From: Myxococcales bacterium
Lineage (GTDB): Bacteria > Myxococcota_A > Polyangia > Haliangiales > Haliangiaceae
Direction of reading: 5' to 3'
Assembly (NCBI GenBank): GCA_016707895.1
Contig: JADJGV010000034.1
Location: forward strand, 434,001-498,000
Length of the DNA: 64,000 bases
The notes under the pieces are model-generated. The model was not told where the DNA came from and did not search any database. It saw only the letters and a list, made by a program, of their open reading frames with translations. Position 1 is the first letter of the stretch. Each line of letters starts with the position of its first letter. Shown here one piece after another: positions 1-9,400 of the stretch. A program made the translations under genes and the position numbers.

Positions 1-1
1 G

Positions 2-1276
2 GCCAGCCTGGTCGACGACGACGGCCCGATGACCCCGGTGGTCGCGGCGCGGGCCATCCTCGACGCGGCGCGCGGGCTCGACGCGGCGGCCAAGGCCGGC
101 CTGATCCACCGCGACGTCAAGCCGTCGAACCTGGTGCGGCTGACCGAGGGCAAGGTCAAGGTCACCGACTTCGGCCTGGCCAAGCCGGTCGATCCCGGCA
201 GCGAGCCGGCCCTGACCGCGCTCGGCGTCGTCGTCGGCACGCCCGACTACATCGCGCCCGAGCAGGCGCGCGGCGAGAAGATCGACGACCGCGTCGACAT
301 CTACGCGCTGGGCGGCACGCTGTACTTCCTGGTCACCGGCCTGCCGCCGTTCCGCACTGGCAACCCCGCCGAGGACAAGTACCTGAAGGTGGTCGCGCGC
401 CACCTGAAGAACCCGCCGCCCGACGCCCGCGAGCGCGCGCCCGGCGTGGACGCCGAGCTGGCCGATCTGGCGCGGGCGATGATGGCCAAGAAGCCGGCCG
501 AGCGCCCCGACTACCCGACGCTGATCGCGCGGCTCGAGGCCATCATCCAGCGGCTGCAAGACGGCCGCGCGGTGACGCTGCCGCCGGCGGCGCCCAGCGC
601 CTCGCGCAGCGACACCAAGACCCCGTTCGTCGGCGCCGACGCGCCGCCGGCCTTCACCGACGACGTCGGCGCGACCCAGGCCGCGATCGTGGCGGTCGGC
701 GCGCAGCGGCTGCCGACCTGGGCGTGGGTGGTCAGCGCGCTGGCGGCGATCGTGTTCGTCGGCGGGCTGGTCCACTTCCTCGGCCGCGGCTCGGCGTCGG
801 CGCCCGGCGCCGGCACCGGCACCGGATCCGCCGTGGCCGACGCCGCGGTGCCGGTGGTGATCGACGCGCCGCCGCCGCCGCCGCTGCCGACCGCGCCGGC
901 CGGCATGGTGCTGGTGCTCAAGCCCGACGGCGCGCCGTGGTTCTTCGTCGACGCGCGCCCGGTCACGGCCGCCGAGTGGGCCAAGGGCTTCCCCAAGCTC
1001 AAGGCGCCCAAGGCCGCCGCGCTCGACAAGCCGGTGATCAACGCGCCCTACAACTTCGCCAAGGCCTACGCCCAGACCGTCGGCAAGCGCCTGCTCACCG
1101 ACGCCGAGTGGCAGGCCGCGGTCACCACCGCCGGCGTGATCGCCTCACCGGCGCTCTACGAGTGGGTCGCGCCCGCGGTCGGCAAGCAGGCGCCGGTGCG
1201 CGCGCCGGGCAAGCAGGCCACGCGCGCGCTGGCTGGCGGCGCGGACGTCACGGTGCGGCTCGCGAAGGACCTGTAG
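2..1276 (+). CDS. Ser/Thr protein kinase fused to a sulfatase-modifying-factor-like domain (5' partial)
   Basis: The reading frame is open from the left edge, so the kinase N-lobe lies outside the window. What is visible is the C-lobe of a Hanks-type kinase: the catalytic loop HRDVKPSN, the DFG motif and the APE-type segment YIAPEQA. A linker and one membrane segment (WAWVVSALAAIVFVGGLVHF) follow at about nt 719-780. The C-terminal part from about nt 900 resembles the FGE/SUMF1 fold, with DKPVINAPY and GKRLLTDAEWQAA matching its core. The domain is short and looks degenerate, so it is more likely a ligand-binding or sensor module than an active formylglycine-generating enzyme. It is probably a membrane-anchored signalling kinase. 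The kinase part is certain; the role of the C-terminal domain is inferred. Confidence 0.9.
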   Translation, partial: ASLVDDDGPMTPVVAARAILDAARGLDAAAKAGLIHRDVKPSNLVRLTEGKVKVTDFGLAKPVDPGSEPALTALGVVVGTPDYIAPEQARGEKIDDRVDIYALGGTLYFLVTGLPPFRTGNPAEDKYLKVVARHLKNPPPDARERAPGVDAELADLARAMMAKKPAERPDYPTLIARLEAIIQRLQDGRAVTLPPAAPSASRSDTKTPFVGADAPPAFTDDVGATQAAIVAVGAQRLPTWAWVVSALAAIVFVGGLVHFLGRGSASAPGAGTGTGSAVADAAVPVVIDAPPPPPLPTAPAGMVLVLKPDGAPWFFVDARPVTAAEWAKGFPKLKAPKAAALDKPVINAPYNFAKAYAQTVGKRLLTDAEWQAAVTTAGVIASPALYEWVAPAVGKQAPVRAPGKQATRALAGGADVTVRLAKDL

Positions 1277-1279
1277 CGC

Positions 1280-1702
1280 TCACGCCTCGGCGTGGGGCGC
1301 GTCGACCGGCAGCCCGCTCAGCGCGCGGAACGCGAGGTCGAGGAAGTCGGTGGCGGTGACGATGCCGACGGGCAGCTGGCCGTCGTCGACGACCACCAGC
1401 GCGCTCACCTTGCGCGCCAGCAGCTGCTCGAGCGCGTCGCGCGCAGGAGTTTCGGGGCGCACGGTGAGCACGTGGACGGTCATCACCTTCGACACCGGCA
1501 CCTGACCGCGGTGCGGCTGGTTCACCGATCGCAGCAGGTCGCGGTCGGACACGATGCCGCAGACTCGTCCTTTGCCATCGACCACGGGCACATGGCGCAC
1601 GTCGGCGAGCGCCATCTCCCAATCGACGTTGCTCAGGGTCGCGTCATCCGGGACCGTCACGACCCCGGCCGTCATGAGCTCGGACACAGCGAGGGGACGC
1701 AT
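1280..1702 (-). CDS. CBS-domain pair protein
   Basis: This 140-residue protein consists almost entirely of two tandem CBS modules (about residues 5-65 and 72-130). Typical features are VSELMTAGVVTV, RHVPVVDGKGRVCGIVSDRD and SALVVVDDGQLPVGIVTATDF. Stand-alone CBS pairs usually bind adenosyl ligands such as AMP, ATP or SAM and act as energy or redox sensors. It is convergent with the kinase gene to its left, only three bases from that gene's stop. It is divergent from the next kinase gene, so it could be co-controlled with kinase signalling, but nothing in the sequence proves that. The ATG start at 1702 is the only obvious one. Confidence 0.9.
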   Translation of the reverse strand: MRPLAVSELMTAGVVTVPDDATLSNVDWEMALADVRHVPVVDGKGRVCGIVSDRDLLRSVNQPHRGQVPVSKVMTVHVLTVRPETPARDALEQLLARKVSALVVVDDGQLPVGIVTATDFLDLAFRALSGLPVDAPHAEA

Positions 1703-1817
1703 GCCCCGGAGTGGTGCATGCCGCGTGCCGGGGGAGGGGAGACGGGCGCGGGTTGCTCCGCGTAGATCCGTCCGACCAGTACGCGCGCATCGCCTTCCGG
1801 TTCATCGCTGAGGCGCG

Positions 1818-1823
1818 TATCCT
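1818..1823 (+). promoter_or_regulatory. -10-like hexamer TATCCT next to the start codon
   Basis: TATCCT lies 7 nt before GTG 1831, the same arrangement seen at many other starts here. It supports GTG 1831 rather than the upstream in-frame ATG at 1711 and implies a leaderless or nearly leaderless mRNA. Confidence 0.5.
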
Positions 1824-1830
1824 GGCGACG

Positions 1831-3324
1831 GTGTCGACGCAGATCGGAAATCCGGGCACATCTGGGCAAGCTGGCGTCCGCCTCGGCAAGTACGTGCTGG
1901 ACGCCGCGCTGGGGATGGGCGGGATGGCGGAGGTGTTCCGCGGCCACACCGTCGGCGCCGAGGGGTTCGAACGACCGGTCGCGATCAAGCGAGTCTTGCC
2001 CGACGCATCCCGCAACCCGGCCTTCGCCGACATGTTCATCACCGAGGCCAAGCTCTCGGCGCGTCTGCAGCACGCAAACATCGTGTCGGTCCTCGACTTC
2101 GATCGGGATCACGAAGGTCGCCTGTACCTCGTCATGGAGCTGGTCGAAGGCAAGGACCTCGACGGCGTCATCGAGTCGGGCCGCCTGCCATTCTCGATCG
2201 TGATCTACGCGATCTGCGAGGTCCTCCGCGGCCTCGGCTACGCCCACGACTTCCCCGCCGGCGCCGACGGGATCCGCGGCCTGGTGCATCGAGACATCTC
2301 GCCGCACAACGTGCTGGTCTCGTGGTCGGGCGCGGTGAAGGTCAGCGACTTCGGCATCGCCAAGGCCCGCGCGGCGACGGCCGCCAGCGCATCGGTGACG
2401 ATCAAGGGCAAGCCCGCCTACATGAGCCCGGAGCAGATCAACGGCGCTCCCCTCGATGGCCGCAGCGATCTGTTCGCCGTCGGGGTCATGCTCTGGCAGA
2501 TGTTGACCGGGCAGTATCTGTTCGCCAGCGGCACCACCGCCGAGACCCTGGCGCGCGTGCTGTTCTCGAACGTCGTGCCGCCCAGCCAGGTCGTGCCCGA
2601 CGTGCCGCGCGATCTCGAAGCGATCACCCTGAAGCTGCTCGCGAAGGATCCGGCGCAGCGCTTCCAGACCGCGGAGGAGGCCGTCGACGCGCTCCTCCAC
2701 TGCCACCACGCCCCACGCGACGGGCGCCGCGAACTCGAGGCCCTGCTCATCGCACGCTTCCCGCACAAGGCGCCCATCCGCACCGGCCAGCGCGCGCGTG
2801 GCTTCGGCACGCCGCAGGGCAACGAGCTACCGCAGCGATGGTCGCCTGACCAGGCGGCGTTGATGCAGGCCGCCACCCGCACCGGTGCGCCCGCGGGCGC
2901 GGTCACCGCGCCGACCGTCGCGGGCCATGTGGCCGCGCTGGCACCACCGCCCGCGGTGGCGGTCGCCGCGCCCCGTGCGCGCACCGGCGTGGTGGCGGTG
3001 GGCATCGTCGGCGTCATCGCGCTGGTGCTGGTGCTGGTCGTCGCGCTGAGCGGGGGCGGTGGCGCCGCCCCCGGCGGGGTGCCCGGGGCGGGGACCGTGG
3101 TGGACGCCGCGTCATCGTCACCTGTCGATGCGGCGTCACCCGTCGATGCGGCGTCATCCGACGCACCGCTCGCCGACGCACCGGTCGTCCTGGACGCCGG
3201 TGGCGCCGACGCCAGCGCCGTGTCTGTCGATGCCCGCCCGCGAGGCCGCGGCGGCCGCGGCGGCGGCACCGGAACTGGGTCCGGATCGAGCTCGATCCAG
3301 GAGATCCCGCTGCCGGGGCAATGA
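1831..3324 (+). CDS. Membrane-anchored Hanks-type Ser/Thr protein kinase
   Basis: The product of 497 residues has an N-terminal kinase domain (about 20-290): glycine loop GMGGMAEVF, ATP-binding K53 in VAIKR, catalytic HRDISPHN with D155, and DFG from residue 173. A proline/alanine linker leads to one membrane helix (about 386-408, VGIVGVIALVLVLVVAL). An Asp/Ala-rich, probably periplasmic tail with Gly/Arg repeats follows. I chose GTG 1831 because the kinase fold begins right after it and a -10-like box sits 7 nt upstream. An in-frame ATG at 1711 would add a non-conserved extension. It heads a probable three-gene unit with the DUF2381-like and beta-barrel-like genes. Confidence 0.93.
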   Translation: MSTQIGNPGTSGQAGVRLGKYVLDAALGMGGMAEVFRGHTVGAEGFERPVAIKRVLPDASRNPAFADMFITEAKLSARLQHANIVSVLDFDRDHEGRLYLVMELVEGKDLDGVIESGRLPFSIVIYAICEVLRGLGYAHDFPAGADGIRGLVHRDISPHNVLVSWSGAVKVSDFGIAKARAATAASASVTIKGKPAYMSPEQINGAPLDGRSDLFAVGVMLWQMLTGQYLFASGTTAETLARVLFSNVVPPSQVVPDVPRDLEAITLKLLAKDPAQRFQTAEEAVDALLHCHHAPRDGRRELEALLIARFPHKAPIRTGQRARGFGTPQGNELPQRWSPDQAALMQAATRTGAPAGAVTAPTVAGHVAALAPPPAVAVAAPRARTGVVAVGIVGVIALVLVLVVALSGGGGAAPGGVPGAGTVVDAASSSPVDAASPVDAASSDAPLADAPVVLDAGGADASAVSVDARPRGRGGRGGGTGTGSGSSSIQEIPLPGQ

Positions 3325-3394
3325 CGTCGTCGGCGCCCAAGCAACCCCGGCCCGCAGTGGCCGATACCTGGCGCATTCGATAGGGAGTTACGCC

Positions 3395-4309
3395 ATGCAC
3401 GCACGACGCGGGCGCCACGCCGCCCTCCAGTTCATGATCCTCGCAGCCTTCGCGCTGGTCGCCGCGCCCGCGCTCGCGCAAGACTCAGGCCAGGCCAAGA
3501 CGATCCTCGTCGATGAGGGGGGCTCCTACGAGGTTTTGGTCCACCCCGACTTCGTCACGATCCTGTACCTCCCCGACAAGCTCGAGAAGGCGCTCGGCTC
3601 GGACACGACCAGCTACGAGGTCAAGCCGATCGGCTCGACGAGCCTCGCCATCCGCCCGCTGAAGGCCGACGCCAAGCCCGCCAACCTGGCGCTGGCCACC
3701 GCGTCGATCAAGGTCTCGGTGGTGCTGCGGGTCTCGCAGTCCCGCGACGCGGCGATGACGCAGGTGACGTTCAAGCGGGCCGACGTCGAGGCCGAGCTCG
3801 AGCGGCGGATCGCCGAGAAGGTCAAGGCGCGCACCGCCGAGCTCGAGGCCAGGGTCGCCGCGATGCAGCAGCAGATGGACGCCGAGCTGCCCAAGCTCGC
3901 CGACGGGCTCATCGCCGCCCGGATCCTGCAACGCCGCGATCTGCGCAAGCTCGACGCGATCGAACGCAACGACGCCAACGTCGTCGTCGAGACCAAGGAC
4001 GTGCTGTTCCTCGGTGACGACGCCTTCATCACGTTCGATATCGAGAACCGCAACAAGGCGCCCTACCGCCTCGCGACCGTCGCGATGCTCGACGGCACCC
4101 GCGACACCGCCGGCGTCGTCCGGTTCACCAGCGACGCCGCCGAGACCGCCGGGGCTGGCGTCATCGGCGTCGTCCGTCCCGGCGGCCACGGCAAGGGCGT
4201 CGTCGTCGTCCGCCGCGCCGCCGACCTCGTGGGCAAGCGGCTGACGCTTGTCGTCGCCGAGCCCGGCGGCAAGTCCAAGGTCGTGGTGGATCGGATCGTG
4301 CTCCGATGA
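3395..4309 (+). CDS. Secreted DUF2381/TIGR02268-like protein
   Basis: This 304-residue protein has a cleavable signal peptide (hydrophobic FMILAAFALVAAPALA, cleavage after about residue 28). It has a beta-rich N-terminal half (YEVLVHPDFVTILYLPDKLEKAL), a central charged coiled-coil (about 130-190, VEAELERRIAEKVKARTAEL) and a second beta-rich half. The layout resembles the myxobacterial DUF2381 family, whose genes often lie beside Ser/Thr kinases and whose function is unknown; the assignment is from memory of the family. ATG 3395 is preceded by an AGGGA Shine-Dalgarno-like site. The gene follows a kinase gene after 70 nt and overlaps the next gene by ATGA, so the three are probably expressed together. 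Confidence 0.75.
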   Translation: MHARRGRHAALQFMILAAFALVAAPALAQDSGQAKTILVDEGGSYEVLVHPDFVTILYLPDKLEKALGSDTTSYEVKPIGSTSLAIRPLKADAKPANLALATASIKVSVVLRVSQSRDAAMTQVTFKRADVEAELERRIAEKVKARTAELEARVAAMQQQMDAELPKLADGLIAARILQRRDLRKLDAIERNDANVVVETKDVLFLGDDAFITFDIENRNKAPYRLATVAMLDGTRDTAGVVRFTSDAAETAGAGVIGVVRPGGHGKGVVVVRRAADLVGKRLTLVVAEPGGKSKVVVDRIVLR

Positions 4310-4947
4310 TCCGCGCCGACCTGTGCGCGTTCGCGATCGCCACGGCGGCGGCGGGCACGGCCCACGCGGATCGCCGCGAGGCCTCGCTGCACGCCCACGC
4401 CGTCGGTGGCGCGCTGACGCTGGGCGACGCCCGCCGCGACGGCACCGGCCTCGCCAGCGGCATCGCCGCGCGCGCCAGCTATGCCACCTCGAACGCGTTC
4501 CAGTACGACGCCCAGCTCACGCTGCTCGCCGGTCGAGCCTCGTTCGCGCGCGCGAGCTTCATGCCGGCCGGCCGTCCGCCGGTCAGCGGGTCGTTCACGC
4601 GTAGCGCGCAGGCTTCGCGCCTCGACGCGGGCGCAACGCTGCGCCTCGGCGTCCAGTGGATCCCGACGCTGCGGGTCGCCGCCGGCGCGCAGCTCGTCCG
4701 CCGCGGTGCCCCGACGGTTGACCTCGGCGCGGCGACTGCCGACGGCGAAGAGGCAACCGGCGTCGCCGCCACGCTCGATCTCAACCTGGTCGGGATCGCC
4801 ACCGTCGGGCTCGACTACCGCGTCAACCGCCGGCTGATCGTCGGCGCCGCCGCCGGCGTCGTCCAGGCCGTGCCGGGCGTCGGCCCAACCTGGCGCACGC
4901 TCGACGTCACGCTGCACGCGGCGTACTACTGGTATCCGCGCTGGTGA
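4306..4947 (+). CDS. Probable outer-membrane beta-barrel-like protein
   Basis: The product is 213 residues with a short signal peptide ending near AHA (about residue 20). Alternating hydrophobic/polar strands follow and the chain ends in aromatic residues (YYWYPRW), typical of a small outer-membrane barrel. No catalytic motif is visible. Its ATG overlaps the preceding stop codon (ATGA), so it is translationally coupled to the DUF2381-like gene. It is convergent with the next gene, the stops being about 20 bases apart. The barrel call is from composition and strand pattern only. Confidence 0.7.
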   Translation: MIRADLCAFAIATAAAGTAHADRREASLHAHAVGGALTLGDARRDGTGLASGIAARASYATSNAFQYDAQLTLLAGRASFARASFMPAGRPPVSGSFTRSAQASRLDAGATLRLGVQWIPTLRVAAGAQLVRRGAPTVDLGAATADGEEATGVAATLDLNLVGIATVGLDYRVNRRLIVGAAAGVVQAVPGVGPTWRTLDVTLHAAYYWYPRW

Positions 4948-4967
4948 CACGCCGTGCCCGCGCGTCA

Positions 4968-6134
4968 TCACGCGCGGCGTCGCTTGCTCCCGGGGCGGCG
5001 TGGGGGCATCCGCGCCGCGGCGTAGGCCGCTGCCATCGATCCGAACATCGTGCGCAGCTTCGCGCACAGCGACTTCGGCAGCGCGCGTGTCGGCGGGACC
5101 GCGCGCAGCTGCGCCAGCAGCTCGTCGCGCGCCCCTCGCTTGCGCCCGAGAGGCGGCAGCCCGGCCGCCACCCGCGCGGCCGGTACTGAGCCGAACCGCC
5201 GGCCGAGCGCGCACATGAGCGCCGCCGACATCGGTGTCCCGGCCGGGTGCGCGCGGAGCTGCGTCAGCAACGCGTCGTTCGACAGCTTGCGACGCGTCGG
5301 TGGTGGGATGCCCGCCGCCGCGTAGGCCGCGGCCGTCGATCCAAACCGCTTCAGCAGCGCCGCCGTCAGCGCCGTCGGCAACCGTCCCGCCGGCGCGTGT
5401 TCACGCAGCTGCGCCAGCAACTGCGCGTCGGTGATGGGCTGGCGGGTCGGTGGCACAATGCCTGCCGCTGCGTACGCCGCGGCCATCGATCCGAATCGCC
5501 GCCACAGCGAGATCGCAAACGACTTCGGGACCGCGCCATGGGCGGCGACGTCCCGCAGCCGCGCCAGCAGGTCCTCGTCCGAGGCACCGCGCCGGCGCCG
5601 GGGAGCCTCGGCGGCAGGCAGCGCCGCTGTCGCCCTCGATGGGGCGGCGGCCGCCGTGGCGCGCGGCGCGGGCAGGTCCGGGGGCACCGGTTGCTCCGGC
5701 GCGGTCGTCATCGCCGCCTCGATCACCGCCGGCGCCGCAGCGCGCGGCACCGGCGCGTGGCGGCGCCCACGTGCACGCCCCGCGCGCAGCGACGGCTCGC
5801 CAGCCGCGGCACCCCACCGCGCGCGGAGCGAGGTCAGCACCTCACCGAGCTCGATCCCGGCGCGGGCCAGCGCGTCGACCGCGGTCACGAACTGCACGTG
5901 GGTCGGACGGAGCGGCCACGTCGACGAGAGCTCGAGCAGCTGGCCGCGCCGCTGCGTCAGCTCGACCAGCGCCGCGCCGACCTCGCGGACCCGCACCGCG
6001 TGGCCCGCGCCGACCATCGCCGCCGGCAGCGTCAACACGTCCGCCGGTCCACCGCCGGGGCTCGCCAGCGCGAGCGTCACCTCGGCGACGAATCCCAGCC
6101 ACCGTAGCTCCAGCGCCTCCCCGCCCGTTGTCAT
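4968..6134 (-). CDS. Protein with four 50-residue HNH_repeat-like DNA-binding repeats
   Basis: The 388-residue protein has a unique N-terminal region (about 1-110), a low-complexity Ala/Pro/Arg linker (about 115-180) and four tandem repeats of exactly 50 residues (181-230, 231-280, 281-330, 331-380). Each repeat contains LLAQLR, a Pro-rich turn and RRFGSMAAAYAAAGIPPPTR-type ends, with FGS at residues 214, 264, 314 and 364. This strongly recalls the homing-endonuclease-associated HNH_repeat (consensus FGSWNEALRAAG), a small DNA-binding helical unit. No HNH nuclease motif is present. A sequence-specific DNA-binding role is inferred. The tail is very basic (PGSKRRRA). The start at ATG 6134 is supported by a TACAGT box 7 nt upstream. 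Confidence 0.8.
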   Translation of the reverse strand: MTTGGEALELRWLGFVAEVTLALASPGGGPADVLTLPAAMVGAGHAVRVREVGAALVELTQRRGQLLELSSTWPLRPTHVQFVTAVDALARAGIELGEVLTSLRARWGAAAGEPSLRAGRARGRRHAPVPRAAAPAVIEAAMTTAPEQPVPPDLPAPRATAAAAPSRATAALPAAEAPRRRRGASDEDLLARLRDVAAHGAVPKSFAISLWRRFGSMAAAYAAAGIVPPTRQPITDAQLLAQLREHAPAGRLPTALTAALLKRFGSTAAAYAAAGIPPPTRRKLSNDALLTQLRAHPAGTPMSAALMCALGRRFGSVPAARVAAGLPPLGRKRGARDELLAQLRAVPPTRALPKSLCAKLRTMFGSMAAAYAAARMPPRRPGSKRRRA

Positions 6135-6437
6135 GTGGCCGACTGTAGCCGCGCGCCGCGCCCGCGCGAGGCCGGATGTCCGTCATATACGCGGAGTCAC
6201 CCTTTTGGGGTGAGGGTGGTGTCGGGGCCGCGTTTGCGCGAAGCGCTTGATCCAGTGGCGTAGTCCCCGTTACATGCCTTCCTTCTTGACCGCGTCGCCA
6301 CCGGTCCGCCACGCTGCGAGTGGTCCGACAGATGCCTCGGCATCTCCGGGGCGCTGCGCCCGCCGCGCGAGCCCATCCGACCCGAGGCGAATCCACGCAA
6401 CCGGCGCCGGCCTCGGCCGACAACTACCGCGCACACC
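6135..6437. other. 303-bp divergent intergenic region
   Basis: This spacer separates two divergent genes and should hold both promoters. Apart from the minus-strand TACAGT box it contains a hairpin at 6197-6213 (arms TCACCC/GGGTGA, 5-nt loop) without a U tract. A TACCGC hexamer lies 7 nt before ATG 6438. I see no convincing gene or RNA in it. Confidence 0.5.
6142..6147 (-). promoter_or_regulatory. -10-like TACAGT before the repeat-protein gene
   Basis: On the minus strand TACAGT ends 7 nt before ATG 6134, matching the near-leaderless promoter pattern of the window. Confidence 0.5.
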
Positions 6438-9400
6438 ATGACCAAGCCTACCCATCGCGTCGCGTCGTTCCTCGCGCTGCTGCTGCTCGCGACCTGCAGC
6501 GACGATCCGGGTGATGGGCGCACCGGCGTCGTCGCCGGCTATGTCACCTACGATGGAGGGCCGGTCGCCGGTGCCACCGTCAACGTGCACCAGTGGTTCC
6601 AGGGCACCGAGACGCTCCTCGCCGGCACGGGCACGACCGACGCCACCGGGCACTTCGAGGTCCAGGTCGGCGACTACTTCCAGCAGCTCACCGTCACCGC
6701 GCAAGGCGGCGCCGCGCAGCGCCTCGACGGCACCACGCTCACGCTCGACCCGGCCGCCGAGCTGCGCGCGCCGCTCCTCGATCACCCGCTCAACGGCCGC
6801 TCCGACGTCGTCGTCTCGCCGTTCACCGACCTCGCCTACCGCCTCGGCCGCGCCCGCGGCGCCGCCCACCAGGACGCCGACGATGTCGCGTCGCTGCGCA
6901 CCGCCGTCGCGCGGGTCAACGCCCACCTCGGCGTCGACGTCGTCGCCGTCGCACCCGCGCCGACCACCGCCGCGACCCCGTTCGACGAGCGCGGCAAGTA
7001 CGCCGTCGCGCTCGCCGCCTACGACCAACTCGCCGTCATCGCCGCGCGCGACCTCGGCGTCACCGGCGCCGCGGTCAACGTCCGGCTGCTCCACGATCAG
7101 CTCGTCAAGGACGCCGGCTCGACCGAGGCGCGCCTCGATGGCAACGGCGCCGAGGTGCTGAGCGTCGGCCCGGCCTGCCCGCTGCCGTCCGGTTGCACCG
7201 TCGAAGGCCCGGCCTGCTTCGCCTCCTGCAGCGTCTACGTCAACACGCTGCGCAGCCGCCTCGCCGCGGCCAGCCTCGCCTGGCTCGGCACCCCCGCCAA
7301 CCACACCGGCCTGGCCGCCAGCGACATCCTCACCTGGGCCACGACCCTCGCCACCAACCCGGATCCGCAGCTCTTCGCCGGCGAGGCCCCCGAACCCATC
7401 GACGAACTCGGCCCGGTCATCACCTGGACCACGCCCGCCGTCGGCCAGGTCTTCACCACCGGCGGCATCATGATCGACGTCACCGCCGCCGACCCGCTCG
7501 GCGTCGCGTCGCTCGCCGTAGCCCACGTGGTCGGCCAGACCCGCACGCCGATCGCCGACACCGACCCCGCCCCCGACCACTTCGTCGGCAGTCTCCCGCT
7601 CACCCCCGCGCTCGCCGAGGGCCCGCTGACTCTCGAGGCGGCGGCCGCCGATCGCGACGGCCACCCCACCACGGTCGCGCGGCAGGTCGAGATCAACCAG
7701 CTCTCTGGCGGCGCGGTCAGCGGCACGGCGATCAAGGCCGCGCTCGCCAACGCCCCGGTCACCGTCCGCACGTTCACCAACGCCGCCCCTGGCGCGACCG
7801 TCCTCGCGTCCGGCATGACCGACGCCAGCGGCAACTTCACCAACCTCGCGATCCCCGAGGGCACGCAGGGCGATCTGATCGTCGAGGTCGGCGGCGCCGG
7901 CTCCTATGCCGAGGACGCCCAGCCGACGACCGTCGTCTCGCTCGCCGCCACCGAGAAGCTCGGCGTCGTCCTGCCCGGCTACGTCGACGGGGACACCCTC
8001 GCCGGCCTGGTCGTCAGCCCCGCGACCACGCTCGCCGTCGCCTACGTCACCTACCTCCAGGGCGCCAACCAGGGTGGCGCCGACCTCGCCGCCAAGTGGG
8101 CCACCGCCACCGCCGCCATCGAGCGCCACCTCGGCGTCTCCGGCATCACCACCGTCGTGCCGTCGGTGCCCTCGCAGGTCGACTCGCTCGACGACGCCGA
8201 CCGCTACGGCCTCGTGCTGCTCGCGCTGTCGCGCACCGCGTGGGGTGCCTCGGCGCTCGGCGGCGGCGACGCTGGGGCTTTCGGCTCGGCCGTCAACGCG
8301 ATGAAGGTCCTGCAGGTCTGGGTGCGCGACATCGGCGACGGCTGCTGGGACGGCAAGGCCGGCCCGACGGCGCTCAGCTACGGCGGCCCGACGCTGCTCA
8401 CCGACGAGGCCACGCGGCTGCAGCTCGCCCAGGCGCTGGTCGCCTACCTCGGCAGCGCCCAGAACCAGACCCAGTTCGCCGCCGCGGCCGACGTGCTGCC
8501 GCTGCTCGACACGCTGGCCACCGGCGGCGGCAACACCGCGCCCGGGTCGTGCGCCGGCACCAACCACCTGTTCGACGACGCCGGCCAGGGCTTCGATCGC
8601 GAGGGGCCGGTCGTGACGTGGGGCACCTTCCCCGCGACCGATCCGTACGTCCGCGGGATGGTCACGGTGACGGCGACCGCCGTCGACAACCTGCCGACCT
8701 TGCCGACGCTCGCGTTCACCACCGGCCAGACCGACATCGACGTCGCGGCGAACGGCGTCCGCGCGGTCATCGACACCACCGGCATGAACGGCCCCGTGCC
8801 GCTCGCGGTGCGCGCCGAGGATGGGTCGATGAACGCCACCACCGCGATGCACGACCTGATCGCCGACAACCTCGCCCCGGCGATCTCAATCACCGCGCCG
8901 GCGATGGACGGCCAGTTCCTCCGCCCACCGGTCATGCTCGGCTGGAGCGTCGTCGAGGCCAACCCGATGGCGACGACTGCGACCCTCGACACGATGACGC
9001 CCGTCACGCCGGGCTTCCAGGTCGCCGCGGAGGGGGCCCACGCGCTGGTCGTGAACGCGACCGACCGGGCCGGCGGCAGCGCCAGCGCGACCCGCACGTT
9101 CACGATCGACAACACCCCGCCGGCGTTCAGCAGCGTTGTCGCGCCGGCCGGCGGGGTCGTGAAGCCGCCGCTGACGATCACCGCGACCGCCACCGACAAC
9201 TTCATGGCGAGCGGCTCGCTCGGCACCGACATCACCGTCAGCAGCACGCCAGCGCCGTCGACGACGACCCCGGGGACGATGGGCGGCAACCGGACGCTGG
9301 CCGTGACGTACGCCGCGCTGCCCGACGGCCCCTTCACCGTACGCTTCAACGTCAGCGACCGAGCCGGCAACGCGGCGGCCGAGCACGCCGTGACCCGCAC

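Noticed and set aside
6270..8852. Long minus-strand open frame (about 860 codons) opposite the giant lipoprotein gene
   Set aside because: It is Arg/Gly/Ala-rich without motifs, and lies opposite a gene with a signal peptide and recognisable domains; a GC-rich shadow frame.
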